A stretch of 9,978 nt of DNA from Candidatus Aquicultor primus (GTDB lineage Bacteria > Actinomycetota > Aquicultoria > Aquicultorales > Aquicultoraceae). Where the stretch lies: assembly GCA_001767575.1 (NCBI GenBank), contig MELI01000107.1, forward strand, positions 1 through 9,978, written 5' to 3'. The translations under genes and the position numbers were made by a program. Of this stretch, positions 7,069-9,978 are shown piece after piece; positions within the stretch are counted from its first letter, which is position 1; each line of letters opens with the position of its first letter. The notes beneath the pieces were generated by a model. That model was given only the letters and a program-made list of their open reading frames with translations, had not been told where the DNA came from and searched no databases.

Positions 7069-7874
7069 GGCCGGCCACCTCCCGATACAACATCAACCTC
7101 AATCCTTTCCCACTTGCAGTAACTCCTATCGTCGCAAGAGAACTCGGCGATAAGCTCGCGGCCCCCGTAGGGATATTTCCGGTATATTTTTAGGTTGTCG
7201 TTCTCGTCTAGCTCGATGATGTTGTAACATGGTTTCGTCTTGCCGCGAAGCCGCAGGCTAGAAGCGGTGCCCGCGTTTACTACCACCAGGCTCTCAAGCC
7301 TCCACACATACGGCACGTGTTTGTGGCCGCATAGAACGAGGTCGATGCCGCAGTCGATTAAGACTTCAAGCAAATCGCCGGCATCATAGACCATGCTTCG
7401 CTCGCGGCCCGTGCCGGGAATCGGAAGCAAGTGGTGGTGGAGAGCGAGGACCTTGAAATAGTTGTCGTCTTCGAAGGCATCTTTCAACCAAGCGTAACGC
7501 TCGCGGCCGATACGGCCGTTGTCGAGGTCGGGCTCGCTTGAATCGGTGCCGACTATCATCATACGGTCGAACGTGAGCACGCGGTCGCGCTCGCCGAACA
7601 ATTCCTCGAAGTGGACGTATCCTACGTTGCGGGAGTCGTGATTGCCGGGAATAAAGAGCCGGCGCTCGCATTCTATCGTCGACAGGAATGTCTGGGCAGT
7701 TGTGTACTCCTGTCGGAAGCCCGCGTCGGTAAAATCACCGGTGCATATAACGGCGTCGGGTTTGAGTTCGTTGAGCTCCTCTATGGTTCTGCTCAAAAGG
7801 TTCGGTATAAAATATTGTGACCCTATATGCAGGTCAGAGATGTGTGCAATTGTAATAGGGGCTTTATCGCCCAT
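7065..7874 (-). CDS. Calcineurin-like metallophosphoesterase (CpdA-like)
   Basis: This 269-aa protein shows the full two-metal signature of the calcineurin-like superfamily: DLH (D14, H16), GDFTD (D47), GNHD (N78-D80), the HHH region (145-147) and GHKH (183-186). The order and length resemble bacterial class III cyclic nucleotide phosphodiesterases such as CpdA, but the superfamily also holds pyrophosphohydrolases (LpxH, ADP-ribose diphosphatases), so the substrate cannot be read from sequence. There is no signal peptide or membrane segment, so it is probably cytoplasmic. The ATG at 7874 has an AAAGGAA site upstream. Its TAA overlaps the apparent ATA start of the cDPG synthetase gene, making it the first large gene of the cDPG operon. 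That context suggests a role in cDPG or bisphosphoglycerate turnover, which is inference. Superfamily membership is certain. Confidence 0.93.
   Translation of the reverse strand: MGDKAPITIAHISDLHIGSQYFIPNLLSRTIEELNELKPDAVICTGDFTDAGFRQEYTTAQTFLSTIECERRLFIPGNHDSRNVGYVHFEELFGERDRVLTFDRMMIVGTDSSEPDLDNGRIGRERYAWLKDAFEDDNYFKVLALHHHLLPIPGTGRERSMVYDAGDLLEVLIDCGIDLVLCGHKHVPYVWRLESLVVVNAGTASSLRLRGKTKPCYNIIELDENDNLKIYRKYPYGGRELIAEFSCDDRSYCKWERIEVDVVSGGGRP
7076..7083 (-). promoter_or_regulatory. Shine-Dalgarno site positioned for an ATA start of the cDPG synthetase gene
   Basis: GGGAGGTG lies seven bases ahead of ATA 7068-7066 and about 52 bases ahead of GTG 7023, the first canonical start. The spacing fits initiation at the ATA and is much too long for the GTG. 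It sits in codons of the metallophosphoesterase C-terminus (SGGG), so part of the match could be fortuitous. Confidence 0.55.
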
Positions 7875-7896
7875 AAGAATTCCTTTCCTTTCACGG

Positions 7897-7920
7897 AGCG
7901 CCTCGGCAAGTTACGGCGCT
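7897..7920 (-). repeat. Short inverted repeat upstream of the metallophosphoesterase gene
   Basis: AGCGCC and GGCGCT form a 6-bp stem around a 12-nt loop, 22 bases ahead of the ATG. There is no T tract, so it is not an intrinsic terminator. It could fold in the leader, or occur by chance in a GC-rich segment. The rest of the 158-base spacer (7875-8032) shows only ORFs of 20 codons or fewer. Confidence 0.3.
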
Positions 7921-8032
7921 ATGCCTTCGCGTATTATTCCTCTGTAGGAAAACAACACACGCATAAAATCACAGGATTTATTGCCGGCGATACGCGAAAA
8001 TGCTCAATTCTGAGGAAACGCTTCGAGGCGCG

Positions 8033-8137
8033 CTAGGCATCGGTCCTTGGCTCTACAAGCCACTCGATAAACCAGAGAATCACTGCTATAAGCGCAGCTC
8101 GAACAAACGAGCGCAGTAATCGTTTAAAAAAACCCAT
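8033..8137 (-). CDS. 34-aa predicted single-pass membrane protein
   Basis: The ORF starts at ATG 8137 and ends at TAG 8035-8033. The product is 34 aa: a basic amphipathic N-terminus (MGFFKRLLRSFVR), a hydrophobic helix (AALIAVILWFIEWLV), and a polar tail (EPRTDA). This is the layout of a small membrane protein with the N-terminus inside by the positive-inside rule. AGGA at 8147-8144 lies six bases ahead of the start. It is the only convincing ORF in the 620-base gap between thrB and the metallophosphoesterase gene. It lies downstream of the promoter at 8442-8415 and would be the first cistron of the cDPG operon. I recognise no family. The combination of ribosome binding site, charge pattern and helix makes it better than chance, but no homologue is known to me. 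Confidence 0.55.
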   Translation of the reverse strand: MGFFKRLLRSFVRAALIAVILWFIEWLVEPRTDA

Positions 8138-8414
8138 CCCGATTCCTGACTATCTAGCTTTAGCATCGACCAATGTTACCGTACCTTTACGACCGATGCA
8201 AGCAAATTATTATGAACGAAACCACGTCGTAGGTGGCCCGATAAAAATATACTCCCGCCCCATTAAACCGATTGGCTCAGATTAATCGGACATACCGTAT
8301 ATTGCATGGAATCACAGAATAGGTCTAGGGGTTACGGATAGTTCGCTTTTGTAAAGCCCCCGCAAACGCGTACCATCAAAACTCTCTTGGCATCTTAAAC
8401 TTTGGTTGCCCCCT
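8138..8414 (-). other. Long AT-richer leader upstream of the 34-aa ORF, possible structured RNA
   Basis: About 270 nt follow the predicted promoter without a long ORF on either strand. Local pairings visible on the minus strand include GCTTT-ACA-AAAGC (8357-8345) and GGGG(CT)TTAC with GTAACCCC around it. Another is CCGATT with AATCGG around a 10-nt loop, near 8289-8268. A 10-bp stem (with wobbles) of GCATCGGTCG against TGGTCGATGC lies at about 8199-8163. Short ORFs of 14 to 17 codons (for example MVRVCGGFTKANYP) lack good ribosome binding sites. I do not recognise a riboswitch, T-box, tmRNA, RNase P RNA or 6S RNA. It may be a regulatory leader, an unrelated small RNA, or plain spacer. Confidence 0.35.
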
Positions 8415-8442
8415 ATTTTACTCGTTTTAGCTGCCAGGTCAA
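8415..8442 (-). promoter_or_regulatory. Sigma-70-type promoter for the cDPG-module operon
   Basis: TTGACC (8442-8437) is followed by a 16-base spacer and TAAAAT (8420-8415); each hexamer matches consensus at five of six positions. Transcription would start near 8408. It lies 53 bases after the thrB stop and reads towards the 34-aa ORF and the metallophosphoesterase, synthetase and kinase genes. This suggests the module is expressed independently of threonine biosynthesis. Confidence 0.65.
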
Positions 8443-8494
8443 CTTGAATACCTATTAATCAGCAACATCTGAACGCTATTGCCGGCCGGCTTCG

Positions 8495-9394
8495 TCAATT
8501 CTTGACAGTTACGCCTTCCAGATCGAACTCCAGAGAAATCATGGCGTAATCCTGGCCGAGTTCGGCGAGCACGTCTCTTATAAGCTCCAAATGTTCGGTC
8601 TCTTTCGACCTCGCTACGAGACAGAGAATGCTCGGGCCGGCGCCGCTCAAAGCTACGCCGATATCGGGATAGCGGCTAAGCGCCTCGATTACCCGGTCCA
8701 TGCCCGGGATAAGGGGCGCTCTGTATGGCTGGTGGAGCCGGTCTTCCATGGCGTCTCGTAGCATATCCGGCCTTCCTTCGAGAAGCGCCGCGACTAAAAT
8801 GCTAGACCTGCCGATATTGAAGACGGCATCGGCCATAGCGACGCTTTCGGGCAAGACGGAGCGGGCTTTTTTCGTCTCCAGCATGCTTGATGGTATAAGC
8901 ACCACCGGCTTGATGTTCTTCGACGGTTCAAGCGAAACGGCCTGGACCGCCGATTGACGTGCATAACATATAGTGAAGCCGCCAAAGATGGCCGGGCCTA
9001 CATTGTCGGGATGACCTTCTATTTCGGTAGCAAGCGCAAAAATGTCCTGCCTGGATAACTGCCCGCCACAAAGTTCATTGGCGGCTGCCAACCCGCCGAC
9101 AATCGCTGTCGAACTGCTGCCCAACCCCCTCCCGAGCGGCACACCTATATCAATGCCGATACGAAGTCCGCTGATACTTTGGCCGGTCTCGTCGAAGAGA
9201 CGCTTCGCGGCGGTATATGCGAGATTATTTTCATCCCTGCAAAGACGCTCGGCTCCGTTTCCGGAAACCTCGATGACAAGTCCGCTCTCGATTTCGGAGA
9301 GCGTGAACGTATTGTATAGATTCAAGGCCAGACCTAAGACGTCAAAGCCCGGTCCCAGATTCGCAGTTGTAGCCGGCACAATGGCCTGTACCAT
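8495..9394 (-). CDS. thrB: Homoserine kinase
   Basis: ThrB phosphorylates homoserine with ATP to O-phosphohomoserine, the substrate of ThrC. The 299-aa product has the GHMP-kinase layout. The N-terminal VPATTANLGPGFDVLGLAL (6-24) is diagnostic of homoserine kinases. The ATP-binding motif is PLGRGLGSSSTA (86-97), EGHPDNVGPAIFGG (126-139) follows, and the C-terminal glycine-rich GVALSGAGPSI forms motif 3 of the family. The length is typical. The ATG at 9394 has GAGGG about seven bases upstream. The gene lies 83 bases downstream of thrC, with a GC-rich hairpin between them, and ends in TGA. No clear intrinsic terminator follows; only a palindromic GCCGGCCGGC (8490-8481) without a T tract is seen. 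Confidence 0.97.
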   Translation of the reverse strand: MVQAIVPATTANLGPGFDVLGLALNLYNTFTLSEIESGLVIEVSGNGAERLCRDENNLAYTAAKRLFDETGQSISGLRIGIDIGVPLGRGLGSSSTAIVGGLAAANELCGGQLSRQDIFALATEIEGHPDNVGPAIFGGFTICYARQSAVQAVSLEPSKNIKPVVLIPSSMLETKKARSVLPESVAMADAVFNIGRSSILVAALLEGRPDMLRDAMEDRLHQPYRAPLIPGMDRVIEALSRYPDIGVALSGAGPSILCLVARSKETEHLELIRDVLAELGQDYAMISLEFDLEGVTVKN

Positions 9395-9439
9395 TACCTT
9401 ACCCTCGGATTGCTTTTCGACCGATTTTGCTCGTGCGTT

Positions 9440-9464
9440 AAAAACCGCGCCGGCGCGTGCCGGC
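9440..9464 (-). terminator. GC-rich hairpin with T tract between thrC and thrB
   Basis: GCCGGC-ACGC-GCCGGC (9464-9449) can form a 6-bp all-GC stem with a 4-nt loop; GCGG then precedes five T residues (9444-9440). The four-base gap between stem and T tract makes it weaker than a standard intrinsic terminator. It may act as a partial terminator lowering thrB relative to thrC, or as a transcript-stabilising hairpin. Confidence 0.4.
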
Positions 9465-9477
9465 TCTGGCCGTTATT

Positions 9478-9978
9478 CTACATGCCGCCAAAAATGACCT
9501 TTTCGACAGCCATCAGCGTCGCCTCGGTCTCGATGACTTTCCCGCCCGTCTTTATTGCGGTATCGGGGTCTTTGAGCCCGTGGCCGGTAAGGATACAAAC
9601 GACCCTCACGCCCTTGGAGACGCGCCCGGCCTCAACCATCTTTATCAGGCCCGCCACCGACGCCGCCGAAGCCGGTTCTGCAAAAACACCCTCGGTAGCC
9701 GCGATGAGCTGGTATGCTTCGAGTATCTCCTCATCGGTCACCATATCTATAAAGCCGCCCGAATCTTGCGCGGCTGAAACCGCCTCCTGCCACCTGGCCG
9801 GATTTCCGATTCGAATAGCGGTCGCTATAGTCTCGGGGTGGTCCACCGGGTGCCCTAAGACAATCGGCGCGGCACCCGCCGCTTGAAAGCCTATCATCTT
9901 AGGCAGCCTCTCCACCTTACCCGCTGCCGCGTAATCCTTAAAACCTTGCCAATACGCAGTGATGTTACCGGCGTTGCC
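9478..9978 (-). CDS. thrC: Threonine synthase, N-terminal part outside the window
   Basis: ThrC is the PLP-dependent enzyme that converts O-phosphohomoserine to threonine. Only the C-terminal 166 codons are present; the frame is open to the right edge and begins [13 protein letters not shown]. That block, with [41 protein letters not shown] and [16 protein letters not shown], is characteristic of the short (about 350 aa) threonine synthases of actinobacteria, firmicutes and archaea. The PLP-binding lysine would be in the missing half. The C-terminus keeps the [10 protein letters not shown] motif. It ends in TAG and is followed by thrB, the usual order. The identity is clear despite the truncation, which is a window-edge effect only. 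Confidence 0.96.
   Translation of the reverse strand, partial: GNAGNITAYWQGFKDYAAAGKVERLPKMIGFQAAGAAPIVLGHPVDHPETIATAIRIGNPARWQEAVSAAQDSGGFIDMVTDEEILEAYQLIAATEGVFAEPASAASVAGLIKMVEAGRVSKGVRVVCILTGHGLKDPDTAIKTGGKVIETEATLMAVEKVIFGGM

Noticed and set aside
8187..8286. Plus-strand 29-codon ORF and minus-strand 14 to 17 codon ORFs in the leader region
   Set aside because: No Shine-Dalgarno sequence, no hydrophobic or conserved pattern, and several overlap each other; expected by chance in 350 bases.
8138..8414. tRNA, tmRNA, RNase P RNA, 6S RNA or a known riboswitch
   Set aside because: I looked for a T-arm GGTTCGAATCC-like motif, tmRNA ends, the RNase P GAGGAAAGTCC core, TPP and cobalamin box motifs and the T-box GGTGG signature; none is present.
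1..9978. CRISPR arrays, insertion sequences, integrases or attachment sites
   Set aside because: No regularly spaced repeats, transposase or integrase motifs, or terminal inverted repeats were seen; the module borders show no target-site duplication.

Overview
The window is a block of bacterial housekeeping genes, all on the minus strand, so transcription runs from position 9978 towards 1. In transcription order it holds: threonine synthase (thrC, 5' end cut off), homoserine kinase (thrB), a 620-base stretch with a promoter, a structured leader and a 34-codon ORF, a calcineurin-like metallophosphoesterase, a cyclic 2,3-diphosphoglycerate synthetase homologue, a 2-phosphoglycerate kinase homologue, a transaldolase, transcription terminator Rho, ribosomal protein L31 (rpmE), a DUF1385/YqhQ membrane protein, a probable small membrane ORF, and release factor 1 (prfA, 3' end cut off).

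The thrC-thrB ... rho-rpmE ... prfA order is a classic actinobacterial neighbourhood. DUF1385 between rpmE and prfA, and a short TalC-type transaldolase next to rho, are also seen in Firmicutes and deep-branching Actinobacteria. With a moderate GC content and strong AGGAGG-type ribosome binding sites, I infer a deep-branching, probably anaerobic actinobacterium, or less likely a clostridial relative. The sequence alone does not fix the taxon.

The most notable content is the module inserted between thrB and the tal-rho block (about 4767-8442). 2-phosphoglycerate kinase and cyclic 2,3-diphosphoglycerate synthetase together make cyclic 2,3-diphosphoglycerate (cDPG), a compound known mainly as a thermoprotectant and phosphate store of thermophilic methanogens. 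Here both genes overlap in one operon with a metallophosphoesterase, which could be a cDPG-degrading or regulatory enzyme (inference). The operon has its own good sigma-70-type promoter (8442-8415), a leader of about 270 nt and a 34-aa single-helix ORF.

Regulatory points read directly from sequence: rpmE has its own promoter (TTGTCA-17-TATAAC with an extended -10) and a short leader. A 12-bp terminator-like hairpin there has a T7 tract that runs straight into the Shine-Dalgarno sequence, the arrangement expected for an L31 autoregulatory leader. Several starts need care. rpmE and rho start with GTG. The kinase starts at an internal GTG overlapping the previous stop. The cDPG synthetase's apparent N-terminal extension has no canonical start codon, only an ATA overlapping the upstream TAA (ATAA). 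The same ATAA junction occurs at the small ORF before prfA.
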